DNA from: Maritalea porphyrae
GTDB taxonomy: Bacteria > Pseudomonadota > Alphaproteobacteria > Rhizobiales > Devosiaceae
Assembly: GCF_027213965.1 (NCBI RefSeq)
Contig: NZ_JAPWGX010000001.1
Span: forward strand, 868,001-932,000
Direction of reading: 5' to 3'
Length of the DNA stretch: 64,000 bases
Shown: piece by piece, positions 34,694 to 43,056 of the stretch
Layout: each line of letters begins with the position of its first letter
Numbering within the stretch: the stretch's first letter is position 1
The notes under the pieces: model-generated
Databases searched by the model: none
What the model was told of the DNA's origin: nothing
Seen by the model: only the letters and a program-made list of their open reading frames with translations
Position numbers and translations under genes: made by a program

Positions 34694-34807
34694 GTTAATA
34701 GCACGATGTCACCTGCCTTAATGACATCTGAGATCGGGCCCACTCCCCCTTTCCTTTCGTGGGCTTGAGAATGCGTCCGGCCAATAGGCCGGACGCCCCT
34801 CTTTTTG
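34694..34807 (+). ncRNA. Candidate small RNA (about 114 nt)
   Basis: There is no plus-strand gene upstream, yet a perfect intrinsic terminator ends here: GCGTCCGGCC (34773-34782), loop AATA, GGCCGGACGC (34787-34796), then CCCTCTTTTT. A 17-bp-spaced promoter lies at the other end. Between them are two more stems: GATGTCA/TGACATC (34705-34728) and GCCCAC/GTGGGC (34738-34764). The latter's 15-base loop is purely C and T (TCCCCCTTTCCTTTC), complementary in character to ribosome-binding sites. Several Rhizobiales trans-acting small RNAs have this three-hairpin, pyrimidine-loop layout. It could instead be an attenuated leader of the DUF4424 gene, whose start is 61 bases beyond. Confidence 0.55.
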
Positions 34808-34867
34808 ACCTCCATCATTCCGCGCCTCCCCTTTTTCTGACACGGTACGGCAACAATGGAGGAAGCA

Positions 34868-35857
34868 ATGAGACGATATTTCGCATTTTGGGCTGCTCTA
34901 TTCTGCGTCACGGCAGCGCCTGTTGCAGTTGCAAACGATAGCTCTGCCAAGATTTCCGCTGGCGGCATTGTGTTGGAAAAGACTGACAGTGTGCGCATGA
35001 ACAGTGAAGACCTTTACATAAGCAAGGACTTGGTGAAGGTGCACTATGTCTATGAGAACATTACAAACGACACGCAAGACCTAACGGTTGCCTTCCCCTT
35101 GCCGCCAATAAGGGCCGAGGACGTTTATGACACCTATCCCGAGTTTTCCGACCGAACAAAATTCATCGACTTTGAGACAAAGGTAGATGGCAAACTGATA
35201 GAACCGCGCGAAATCGTTGTGATCAAATCAAACGATGGCCGCAACGTAACGGATTTCTTCCGCACAAAAGGCTTGCCGCTTGCCCCGTTTGACGATTTTT
35301 GGAGTTTTGAATTTGACAATAATTTCGACGACGTAAAAATCATCACTCTGACTGAGGATATGCGCGCCGAAGGCTTATTGATCAAAGATGAAAAGGGATA
35401 TGATCGGCGCGCGTGGACGACACAAATCTATTATGTTTGGCAGCATCAGTTTGAACCGGGCAAACAGGTCTTGGTGGATCACAAATATACGCCCATCGCT
35501 GGTGGCCAGTTCTTTTTGGGTGACGTGACCTATGACGGTTGGAGTTTTAAAGAAAGCTTTCAGAAGGAATATTGCGCAAGCGAAGGCGAATGGGGAGCTC
35601 TTGAGAGAATTGCCGCGCAAACTCAAACGCCGCTGATTAGTGAAGTGGGCTACATTTTAAAAACCGGAAACAATTGGGCTGGACCTATCGCACATTTTCG
35701 GCTGACCATCGACAAGTCTGATCCACGCAACATCGTCACCTTATGTTGGGACGGCGATCTGAAAAAGATTGCGCCGACCCTTTTTCAATTTGAAGCAAAA
35801 GATTTTGTGCCGAACCAAGACATCTCAATGGCTGTTACACAGGGATGGATGGAATAG
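34868..35857 (+). CDS. DUF4424 family exported protein
   Basis: 329 residues from ATG 34868, picked over ATG 34856 because GGAGGA (34858-34863) is correctly placed for it. A signal peptide (about residues 1-22, ending VAVA-ND) marks it as periplasmic. The body matches DUF4424: an N-terminal SAKISAGGIVLEKTDSVRMN segment, VAFPLPPI near residue 78, and a C-terminal LCWDGDLKKIAPTLFQF. The family is common in Rhizobiales and its function is unknown. A bidirectional terminator follows. Confidence 0.88.
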   Translation: MRRYFAFWAALFCVTAAPVAVANDSSAKISAGGIVLEKTDSVRMNSEDLYISKDLVKVHYVYENITNDTQDLTVAFPLPPIRAEDVYDTYPEFSDRTKFIDFETKVDGKLIEPREIVVIKSNDGRNVTDFFRTKGLPLAPFDDFWSFEFDNNFDDVKIITLTEDMRAEGLLIKDEKGYDRRAWTTQIYYVWQHQFEPGKQVLVDHKYTPIAGGQFFLGDVTYDGWSFKESFQKEYCASEGEWGALERIAAQTQTPLISEVGYILKTGNNWAGPIAHFRLTIDKSDPRNIVTLCWDGDLKKIAPTLFQFEAKDFVPNQDISMAVTQGWME

Positions 35858-35872
35858 CATTTGGCTATAAAC

Positions 35873-35902
35873 AAAAAAGGCGGCTTAAAGGCCGCCTTTT
35901 TT
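35873..35902. terminator. Bidirectional intrinsic terminator
   Basis: AAAAAAGGCGGC (35873-35884) pairs with GCCGCCTTTTTT (35891-35902) around TTAAAG. The A-run and T-run make it work on both strands, ending the DUF4424 gene and the convergent chemoreceptor gene. Confidence 0.92.
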
Positions 35903-35927
35903 ACTAAACAGGTTACAGATTGCGAGC

Positions 35928-38441
35928 CTAGAATTCTTTCCACTCTGCATCAGTATCCACAGCGGCATTGCCATTTGAAATATAAGACCTTGCCACAGAT
36001 GCCACTTTGTCTTGCAATGCTTTGATACCGCGCGCGGGCTGCTCCACCGGCGCGCTTTGCGCTGGCGGTGCAGAACGTCTTGCTGCATTGTCAGTAACAA
36101 AAACATCAACAATGCGATCGAGTTCGTTGGCCTGGATTTCAGTCTGTTCAATGGCGGCGTTTGTTTCTTCCACCAGAGCCGCGTTGCGTTGTGTCATCTC
36201 GTCCATTTCGGCAATCGACATGGAAATGTCATTGATTGAACTCGATTGTTCTTTGCTCTCACGCGCGATCTCATCCATCAATGCGGTAACGCCGCGAACC
36301 GAATCCACAATGCCATCAAGGTTTTGCGAAGCTTGGGCAACCAATTTTGTGCCACTATCAACTTCTGATCCTGATTGCTCGATCAACACTTTAACTTCAG
36401 AAGATGCTTCTGCAGCAGATTGTGCCAACCGTCGCACTTCAACCGCCACAACCGCAAAGCCTTTACCCGCTTCGCCGGCGCGTGCCGCTTCAACAGAAGC
36501 GTTAAGTGCCAACAAATTGGTTTGGAATGCGATGTCGTCGATCATACCAATGATGTCTGAAATCTTAGCCGAAGAGGCTGTGATACGTTGCATGGCTTCG
36601 TTTGCTTCGCTCATCACTTGGCCACCACGCTCGGCTACCGTGCGCGCTTCATTGGCTGAAACCTGCGCTTTTTGCGCCCGTTCTGTATTGTCGCGAACTG
36701 TTTCTGCAAGCTGTTCGGTCGAGGCTGAAGTCTCTTCAATCGACGCGGCCTGACGCGTTGTGCGCTCAGACAAATCGTTTGCGCCTGAGAGGATTTCTCC
36801 TGTTGCCGTTTTTAGGCCACGCGATGTGGTGCGCAACTTGCCAACCACATCCGTAAGTTGCTCACCAACTCGGTTTGTATCGTCTTGTAGCTTTTTGAAG
36901 GCACCTTTGTAATTGCCTTCCATCCGCTTTGTCAGATCCGTGTTTGCAAGAGCTGCCAAAACTTGGCCAGTTTCACTAACACCACGATCAACAGTTTCAA
37001 CCAAATTGTTGACGCCGCTTGCTAGGCGATTAAGTTCTTCATCCGGAAATTCTGCTTGCACACGTTGAGAGAAATCGCCGTCCACTGCTGCATCGACAAC
37101 TGCGCCAAAGGCATTTTGCAGCTCTTCCATCATATTGCGGCGCTCGACACCCCGACGTTGTGTGGCTTCTTTTTCTTCTTCGGTCATTTGAAGAACTTTG
37201 ATGCCATTTTCACGGAAAATTTCTACCGCACGTGCCATTTCACCAAGCTCATCGCCACGGTCAGAGCCACGCACTTCAACATCCAAATCACCGTCCGCCA
37301 AGTCGCGCATGGTGTTGGTTAGATTGGAGATATTGCCCGTGATGGAGCGAGAGAAGAACAGACCAACCAACATAGCCAACAGCATAGTGCCGCCACCAAC
37401 CATCAGCATCATGTTGCGCATATCATCCACTGGTTTGTGAAGCGCTGCAAAGCTTTCCACTGCAACCATTGCCCATTTCACATCTGCAAATTGGACAGGC
37501 ACAGCTTCAATGTGCATTTTCTGATCGCGATAAACACTGGAGATCCCTTGAGCCGGTTCACCTTCAATTGCCGTTTTAATCGCATCTGCCTCAAAACTCG
37601 TCACGAACTGATCTGGCTCTTCGGTGAAGCTGGAATCGACGCGCAACATGCCGTCTGCGCCGACCAACAAGGTTTCACCTGTCTCGCCGAGCCCTTTTTT
37701 GAACCCAACAAAGTTCGCGATCGTGTCAATTGGCACACCAAACGCAAGCACACCTGCTATGTTGCCTTTGGCATCAACAACCTTGGCGCCAATAAAGCTA
37801 GCCGCTTCGTCGCTATATGCAGCATAGGGCGCAAAGTCACTAAAGGCGACTTCGCCATCCGGCAGCTCCAACGCCTTTTTGTATAATGAATCCAGAGGGC
37901 TATTCGCTTCGATTCTGGTAGCAAAATCGTTCTTTTTGAATACTGAGTATGCGATGACACCATCGGCACTGATCAGCAGAATGTCTTTGTAACCGGCGTT
38001 AACAGCCTGTGTCGCTAGGCTTGGATGAATGCGAGAATGTGCGAAATCATAATTGGTGAACTGTTTGGCGGTATTTGCCAAATGGCGCTCGTTTTCGGCG
38101 TGGGGGTTGTTCGTTATAAACCCTTCTTGCAAAAACGCAGTGGGTTCTTTGTCTGCCTGTTCCCAGGTGCTGCGCAATTCGCCAAGCGTTCCGCCAAGAG
38201 CGGTGTCGCCAGCGGTTTTCAGCAAGTCAGCCTTCATGTTTTCCAGCAACTCAGTCATAGACTGCGCCCGAATAGAAGCGATGGTAGACAGACGTTGCTC
38301 TGCCATTTTGTTCACGGTATCTTCGCTTACGCTGTAACTGACAAGACCAACACCTAACCCAACAAACAAAGCCGCTCCCACCAACATCATTGGTAGCTTT
38401 TGCGAAATCTTGATCGTCGGTAGCTTTAAGAATTTAAACAT
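35928..38441 (-). CDS. Methyl-accepting chemotaxis protein
   Basis: An 837-residue transmembrane chemoreceptor. Two helices (about residues 17-37 and 346-366) bracket a large periplasmic Cache-type sensor. A HAMP domain (about 367-420), a second HAMP-like segment (about 450-510) and the signalling hairpin follow, with the tip FQTNLLALNASVEAARAGEAGKGFAVVA. The protein ends DAEWKEF, resembling the C-terminal pentapeptide that tethers CheR/CheB in receptors (EWxxF type). It is the last gene of the cheD-cheR-cheB-cheY-mcp side of the cluster. The ligand is unknown. Confidence 0.94.
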   Translation of the reverse strand: MFKFLKLPTIKISQKLPMMLVGAALFVGLGVGLVSYSVSEDTVNKMAEQRLSTIASIRAQSMTELLENMKADLLKTAGDTALGGTLGELRSTWEQADKEPTAFLQEGFITNNPHAENERHLANTAKQFTNYDFAHSRIHPSLATQAVNAGYKDILLISADGVIAYSVFKKNDFATRIEANSPLDSLYKKALELPDGEVAFSDFAPYAAYSDEAASFIGAKVVDAKGNIAGVLAFGVPIDTIANFVGFKKGLGETGETLLVGADGMLRVDSSFTEEPDQFVTSFEADAIKTAIEGEPAQGISSVYRDQKMHIEAVPVQFADVKWAMVAVESFAALHKPVDDMRNMMLMVGGGTMLLAMLVGLFFSRSITGNISNLTNTMRDLADGDLDVEVRGSDRGDELGEMARAVEIFRENGIKVLQMTEEEKEATQRRGVERRNMMEELQNAFGAVVDAAVDGDFSQRVQAEFPDEELNRLASGVNNLVETVDRGVSETGQVLAALANTDLTKRMEGNYKGAFKKLQDDTNRVGEQLTDVVGKLRTTSRGLKTATGEILSGANDLSERTTRQAASIEETSASTEQLAETVRDNTERAQKAQVSANEARTVAERGGQVMSEANEAMQRITASSAKISDIIGMIDDIAFQTNLLALNASVEAARAGEAGKGFAVVAVEVRRLAQSAAEASSEVKVLIEQSGSEVDSGTKLVAQASQNLDGIVDSVRGVTALMDEIARESKEQSSSINDISMSIAEMDEMTQRNAALVEETNAAIEQTEIQANELDRIVDVFVTDNAARRSAPPAQSAPVEQPARGIKALQDKVASVARSYISNGNAAVDTDAEWKEF

Positions 38442-38588
38442 TGAGCTTATCTCCGCCCTCGAACTTGCATTTGTGACTTTTAGCGTCGTTCACGCCAATT
38501 CGTTCAAACGCATTACCCCCGAGCGCTCGAACTATTCTTTTGGTTACCAAGTCTACAACGAAACATCTGAATCAATTCTAAATAGAAA

Positions 38589-38614
38589 AGCCCCTTTGCC
38601 GAGGCAAAGGGGCT
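38589..38614 (-). terminator. Intrinsic terminator after the distal cheY
   Basis: AGCCCCTTTGC (38589-38599) pairs perfectly with GCAAAGGGGCT (38604-38614). On the minus strand it is followed by TTTTCTATT. It lies 29 bases after the cheY stop, so the receptor gene downstream probably has its own promoter in 38442-38588. Confidence 0.85.
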
Positions 38615-38642
38615 CAAAATTGGTACTTAATTGGACTATAAC

Positions 38643-39032
38643 TTAGCTCAGAGCGCCAATTACTGCTTCAATCTTCTTTTTCATCGTGCCAGCATCGAAG
38701 GGCTTGATCACATAATTGTTCACGCCACAACTGATCGCTTCTTTTACTTGCTCTTTATCACCACGGCCCGTGGCCATGATAAATGGCATGGAAGACGTAC
38801 GCGGATGTTTTCTGATCACTTTCAAAAGTGTCAGTCCATCAACGTCGTCCATATTCCAGTCTGAAATGATCAGGTCGACATTGGCAGATTCGAGCTTCAT
38901 TAGCGCATCGCGCCCTGACTTGGCCTCGACAACGTTCTTGAACCCAAGTTGATTCAAGATAAACTTACAAATACCGCGCATGGATTGTTGATCGTCAACA
39001 ATCAAAACGCACATCGAACTTGCTTTGGGCAT
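38643..39032 (-). CDS. cheY: Chemotaxis response regulator CheY (second copy)
   Basis: A 129-residue stand-alone receiver domain. Acidic pocket DD at 13-14, phosphoacceptor Asp58 in SDWNMDDVDG, Thr in MATGRGDKE and Lys in YVIKPF are all present. The SDWNMP-like sequence places it with CheY. It follows cheB in the che cluster, matching the position of cheY2, the main motor-binding CheY, in Sinorhizobium-type clusters. That assignment of role is by synteny. Confidence 0.93.
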   Translation of the reverse strand: MPKASSMCVLIVDDQQSMRGICKFILNQLGFKNVVEAKSGRDALMKLESANVDLIISDWNMDDVDGLTLLKVIRKHPRTSSMPFIMATGRGDKEQVKEAISCGVNNYVIKPFDAGTMKKKIEAVIGALS

Positions 39033-39116
39033 TAGCTGATGCCTCTGGTTTGAGGATTCATATGATTCACTTTAGACGCAATCTTATCCATTAACAGTTA
39101 CCAATCCTTCAATGAT

Positions 39117-40184
39117 CTACGCAGCAGCTTTACGACGTTCCAAAGCGCTGATGAGCTTTGCAGCGATTTTTTCAACTGATAGTTCTTCATCAATTGCGCC
39201 CAATTCCATCGCAGCACGCGGCATGCCATAAATTAGCGCTGATGATTTACTTTGGCCGAACGTGCGTGCACCCGCATCGTGCAACAACTTCATGCCATTT
39301 GCGCCGTCTTTGCCCATACCGGTCAAAATTGCAGCAACAGCGTCCGCGCCAACTTGTTTGGCAACAGATTCAAACAAAACATCAACCGATGGACGATGAC
39401 CAGAAACAACACCATCATCGCCAAGCCGACACTTTAGCTGCCCAGATGATTTCTCCACCCGCAGATGGGAATCGCCCGGAGCAATATAGGCGTGCCCTGG
39501 CTTCAACACTTCACGTTCTTTTGCTTCAACAACTGTAAGCTCGCAGGTCTCATTGAGCCGTTGAGCGAAACGCGCGGTAAACCCGGCGGGCATATGTTGC
39601 GCAATAACAATCGGCGGCGAATCTTTTGGAAGGCCCGACAGAACTGTCTTTACAGCCTCCACACCACCTGTTGAAGCGCCAATTGCGATGAGCGCGTTGG
39701 ACGAAACTTTGGCGCCAGTCGCGATTGGTTTGGTGGGTGCGGTTTCACGCGTTGTACTTGGTTGACGCGCCATAGCACGTCCGCGCACATCTGATTGTGC
39801 TGCGGCAATAACCTTGTCACGCACCTCGCGTCCAAATTGCTCCAATCCGCCAGCCAAATCATGGCCAGGTTTAGCAACAAAGTCGACGGCGCCAAGTTCC
39901 AGAGCCAAAAGCGTTTCTTGTGCGCCTTTTTGTGTAAGGGTCGAAATCATGACAACTGGCGTTGGTCGCAAGCGCATGATTTTTTCCAAGAAGGCCAAAC
40001 CGTTCATGTTCGGCATTTCAATGTCCAGCGTTACAACATCTGGGTTCAGTGTTTTGATTTTGCCACGAGCATCGATTGGATCACATGCGGTACCAACCAC
40101 ATGAATATCATCGCCAGCGGAAAGCAGTGACGATAACACTTCACGAATGAGGGCAGAATCGTCAACAACAAGAACTTTAATCAT
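39117..40184 (-). CDS. cheB: Chemotaxis protein-glutamate methylesterase/deamidase CheB
   Basis: A 355-residue CheB. The receiver domain (1-125) has Asp54 (TLDIEMPNMNG); a linker (125-165) leads to the methylesterase with its Ser-His-Asp triad in GASTGGVEA (near residue 169), QHMPAGF (near 195) and LTGMGKDGANG (near 290). It demethylates or deamidates receptors during adaptation. Its ATG overlaps the cheR stop by 4 bases (ATGA), coupling translation. Confidence 0.97.
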   Translation of the reverse strand: MIKVLVVDDSALIREVLSSLLSAGDDIHVVGTACDPIDARGKIKTLNPDVVTLDIEMPNMNGLAFLEKIMRLRPTPVVMISTLTQKGAQETLLALELGAVDFVAKPGHDLAGGLEQFGREVRDKVIAAAQSDVRGRAMARQPSTTRETAPTKPIATGAKVSSNALIAIGASTGGVEAVKTVLSGLPKDSPPIVIAQHMPAGFTARFAQRLNETCELTVVEAKEREVLKPGHAYIAPGDSHLRVEKSSGQLKCRLGDDGVVSGHRPSVDVLFESVAKQVGADAVAAILTGMGKDGANGMKLLHDAGARTFGQSKSSALIYGMPRAAMELGAIDEELSVEKIAAKLISALERRKAAA

Positions 40185-41095
40185 GCGGCACTCCGTGCAC
40201 TTGCGCCAAGTTTGTTCTGATAAACGGTCTTGCCAACAAGCTTAAATTTGTCAGCGACCGAATTAAGGTTTTCCGAATGTCCGATGTAAAGAAATGCACC
40301 TGCTGCGAGCAATTCGCCCATACGGGTGAACATCTTTTCTTGTGTCGGTTTATTGAAATAGATTGCAACATTTCGGCAAAAGATCGCATCGAATGGGCCG
40401 CGCATGGGCCATGGTTCCATCAGATTGAGTGACTTAAAGGTCACCACAGATCTGGCATGATCGGGAATGCGCACATTGCCAGCACCGTCGCGATCAAATA
40501 ATCTCACGCGCTCTGGAGAAAGGCCTGAAAGGTCGCCAGCTTTGTAGATCCCAGCTTTGGCCTTTTCAACAACGTCTGTGTCAATATCGGTTGCAAGGAT
40601 TTTAAAATCCCAGCTTTTCAGTTTCGGGTGCGCGGCCAGAAGGCTCAGCGCAATCGTATATGGCTCTTGCCCGGTAGAGCAACCAGCGGACCACAAACGC
40701 AATCGTGACTTATTTGGATTGGCGGGGTCATTGACGATTTTGCCGATATAATCGTTCAAATGATCAAAGTGATGATCTTCGCGGAAAAAGCGAGTGAGGT
40801 TCGTCGTTAGGGCATTTATGAACTCTTGGATATCGTCTGCCGACGCGCCACGTTCCAAATGCTCCAAGTATGCGGTGAAGGTGTCCAGGTTGAGACGACG
40901 GATGATTTTTGAAAGTCGCGAAACCACGAGCGTACGCTTGGCGTCACTCATTGAGATGCCCGCCAAATCGTATACTTTGTTTCTTACCGCTTCAAATTCG
41001 CGATCTGACAAAGAAATTTCACCATTATCCATCTTGCTGCTGGCCCCTGTGACACGCTCGACTACAAATAGACAATAGGGTTGGTCTTCAACCAT
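40181..41095 (-). CDS. cheR: Chemotaxis protein methyltransferase CheR
   Basis: Methylates receptor glutamates using S-adenosylmethionine. About 304 residues from ATG 41095, which has AGGAG upstream with slightly long spacing; ATG 41032 would give 283 residues and is also plausible. The N-terminal helical domain (LSDREFEAVRNKVYDLAGI) is followed by the SAM-binding LWSAGCSTGQEPYTIAL and the catalytic-domain block DAIFCRNVAIYF. The open frame continues upstream without coding character. 275 bases separate it from cheD. Confidence 0.94.
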   Translation of the reverse strand: MVEDQPYCLFVVERVTGASSKMDNGEISLSDREFEAVRNKVYDLAGISMSDAKRTLVVSRLSKIIRRLNLDTFTAYLEHLERGASADDIQEFINALTTNLTRFFREDHHFDHLNDYIGKIVNDPANPNKSRLRLWSAGCSTGQEPYTIALSLLAAHPKLKSWDFKILATDIDTDVVEKAKAGIYKAGDLSGLSPERVRLFDRDGAGNVRIPDHARSVVTFKSLNLMEPWPMRGPFDAIFCRNVAIYFNKPTQEKMFTRMGELLAAGAFLYIGHSENLNSVADKFKLVGKTVYQNKLGASARSAA

Positions 41096-41370
41096 AGTGT
41101 CTGCAACTCCTAATATCAGCCGCTGGTCAACATCCGCGGGTGTCAACCTGTACTGATAATCCCCTATTGTCGTCTCACTCCCCTTATTTTTGGTAAATGA
41201 AACGCAACTGGTGCAATTTAATAGGGTGTGCGGGCAGCACGAGCGGTACAAACCCAAGCAACGCAACTCCAAAATGGAGCCACCACCTGTTGCAAGAGAT
41301 TAGTTTGCAATGGTTAATAGATGGTTGCTGCAAGCCGACGGCGTAAACCAAATGATAAGAAATTTCCGAC
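41096..41370 (-). other. 275-base gap between cheD and cheR
   Basis: An open frame crosses most of this gap in the cheR phase but its translation is cysteine-rich and not protein-like. A small stem, CTCCA/TGGAG, lies near 41268-41280. I see no gene; the length leaves room for a separate cheR promoter, which I cannot identify. Confidence 0.4.
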
Positions 41371-41952
41371 TTAGAACAATTCGATATCGTCGTGCACTGC
41401 AACTGGCTTGTTTGCCTTGGAAATCTCGTCCTTAATCAGACCATCATTGACAGAGCTATCGAGATGTTTGACAAAAACTCGTCCCGGAACAGGTTGGAAT
41501 ACGACGCGCCGCGCAACCATGCCGCCAAGGTCTTCTGCCTCTGCCTTATACCCCTCAGCCGCCAAGAAACCGCGTACGAAAGCGGCGTTCTTGGCCCCTA
41601 CATCATCCATTTTCTGGTTGATGTTGCCGCCACCAAATACTTTAATTTCCAATTCCGAGCGTTGACCTGATCCTTGGGTGAGGACTTTGTTGATCAATTC
41701 TTCCATTGCGTAGGCACCATATCGGGCGCTTTCACCATATTTGTCTTTTGAACTGTCTGATTGAACCCCCAGCAAGAAGTGGTTCATACCACCAACGCCA
41801 GTGATTTTATCGCGAACACAGGCAGCAATACACGATCCTAACACCGTCGAAAAAGCCGTATCTGGCTCACCGGACACGTGACAATCACCTTGGTGCACTT
41901 GCACAGTGGACTGCCGTGGAATGTCGCGAGGGGATCTGATCGATGCTGACAC
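41371..41952 (-). CDS. cheD: Chemoreceptor glutamine deamidase CheD
   Basis: A 193-residue CheD that deamidates receptor glutamines. The catalytic cysteine is Cys41 in TVLGSCIAACV and the histidine is His58 in GMNHFLLG, the same 17-residue spacing as in Thermotoga CheD; Ser35 takes the usual Thr position. It ends with HDDIELF, exactly the same seven residues that end the divergent CheT-like protein next door. This tag is not part of the catalytic fold. Confidence 0.95.
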   Translation of the reverse strand: MSASIRSPRDIPRQSTVQVHQGDCHVSGEPDTAFSTVLGSCIAACVRDKITGVGGMNHFLLGVQSDSSKDKYGESARYGAYAMEELINKVLTQGSGQRSELEIKVFGGGNINQKMDDVGAKNAAFVRGFLAAEGYKAEAEDLGGMVARRVVFQPVPGRVFVKHLDSSVNDGLIKDEISKANKPVAVHDDIELF

Positions 41953-42109
41953 TGATTCTTCCTGTTCTTATTTACACCTAACGTAGCAACAAAATTGTTA
42001 GTGAACTGCTAACCACAACGTGAACATTCGCTTTAATACAACAAAAGTGAAAGCACCAGTTAGGAAATGAGATGTAGATTGGACGGACTTGTAAAGGGGG
42101 AATAAGCTT

Positions 42110-42466
42110 ATGTCTTTGGACAAATTAGCTGTCGAACTAGAAGAAACAGCACGCCAAACAGCTGAAATGATTGATAAAATCAATGATAGCCTCGGCGTTT
42201 TGATGGATGGCAATCGCGGTTGTGAAGAAGCACGCAAGACTGCTATTCAGCAAATGCTAATTGCCTTGCAGGCTCAGGACAGAATCCAACAACGTTCTGA
42301 CAATATTGCAAAAGCGGCTCGATTGATGGCAAAAGTCATCGACGACATTTCTGAGAATATCGAGCACAAAGACATATGGTCTGAGCTTACGCTTGACGAG
42401 TTGCGCAAGCCAAATCTATCCGGCATCGCTGGACGCGCGAAACATGACGACATTGAATTGTTTTGA
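42110..42466 (+). CDS. CheT/CheZ-like short chemotaxis phosphatase candidate
   Basis: A 118-residue, almost entirely helical protein. It carries the CheZ-type D-x3-Q motif in QAQDRIQQRSDNI (Asp57, Gln61), the arrangement that promotes CheY dephosphorylation in CheZ and is reported for the short Rhizobiales protein CheT. Its C-terminus, KHDDIELF, is joined by a flexible linker (residues 100-110). It is the only gene of the che cluster on the plus strand, placed between cheD and cheW. Upstream has AAGGGGGAA for ribosome binding; a bidirectional terminator follows. Role as phosphatase is inferred from motif and context. Confidence 0.78.
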   Translation: MSLDKLAVELEETARQTAEMIDKINDSLGVLMDGNRGCEEARKTAIQQMLIALQAQDRIQQRSDNIAKAARLMAKVIDDISENIEHKDIWSELTLDELRKPNLSGIAGRAKHDDIELF

Positions 42467-42492
42467 CTGCGGTGAATGTTTTTACCGCAGAC

Positions 42493-42520
42493 AAAAGCCC
42501 GGTCTAGCCGGGCTTTTTTA
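42493..42520. terminator. Bidirectional intrinsic terminator
   Basis: AAAAGCCCGG (42493-42502) pairs with CCGGGCTTTT (42508-42517) around TCTAG, with further T residues beyond. It serves the CheT-like gene and the convergent STAS-cheY-cheA-cheW transcript. Confidence 0.92.
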
Positions 42521-42552
42521 TTGTTTGAATTTTCGGGTTTAAGCGGCGCTTG

Positions 42553-43032
42553 TTAGCTATCTTCGCCTGTTTGACCGACAACGGCTTCAAGATCAATCAA
42601 GCCAACCATGCGACTGTCATGTGTAACGATGCCGTTGAGCAATTCTGAATCCATATTCTCGCCCTCTGGCACCGCATGGATATCACTTTTCTGCACAGTC
42701 AAAATATCAGACACAGCGTCAACCAAAATGCCGATCCATTTTTCGCCGACCGCAAGTACCACAACAACATGTGTTTTTGTTGCTTCGGTTACACCGGCAC
42801 CAAACCGGGCACGAAGATCGAAAATGGGGACAATCGTGCCGCGCAGGTTCACAACACCGCGAACAAATTCTCTTGTATTAGGCAAAGGTGTTGCACCATT
42901 CCATGCGCGGATTTCCCGAACAGTGGTAATTTCAACGCCGTAAGCTTGCTCGCCAATTGAAAACGCAATCAGTTGAATGGAGTTCGCTCCGCCAACTTCA
43001 AGATCGTTTTCATTGAGTTCAATGGCTTCCAT
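42553..43032 (-). CDS. cheW: Chemotaxis coupling protein CheW
   Basis: A 159-residue single SH3-like CheW domain linking receptors to CheA. The core contains IAFSIGEQAYGVEITTVREIRAW (near residue 23-45), RGVVNLRGTIVPIFDLRARFG and a C-terminal GLIDLEAVVG. It lies 24 bases after cheA and is the last gene of that transcript, ahead of a terminator. Confidence 0.95.
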   Translation of the reverse strand: MEAIELNENDLEVGGANSIQLIAFSIGEQAYGVEITTVREIRAWNGATPLPNTREFVRGVVNLRGTIVPIFDLRARFGAGVTEATKTHVVVVLAVGEKWIGILVDAVSDILTVQKSDIHAVPEGENMDSELLNGIVTHDSRMVGLIDLEAVVGQTGEDS

Positions 43033-43056
43033 GACTTCCTCTCAATCTGCTTTCGC

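Noticed and set aside
34690-34998. 102-codon minus-strand frame over the small-RNA candidate and the DUF4424 start
   Set aside because: It overlaps a signal peptide-encoding gene and a terminator; the translation is not protein-like.
36007-36753. 248-codon open frame antisense to the chemoreceptor
   Set aside because: It lies wholly over the signalling domain of the receptor; its Ser/Ala-rich translation is a codon shadow.
41096-41272. N-terminal extension of cheR
   Set aside because: The extra 59 residues are cysteine-rich and absent from the CheR family; a Shine-Dalgarno sits before ATG 41095.
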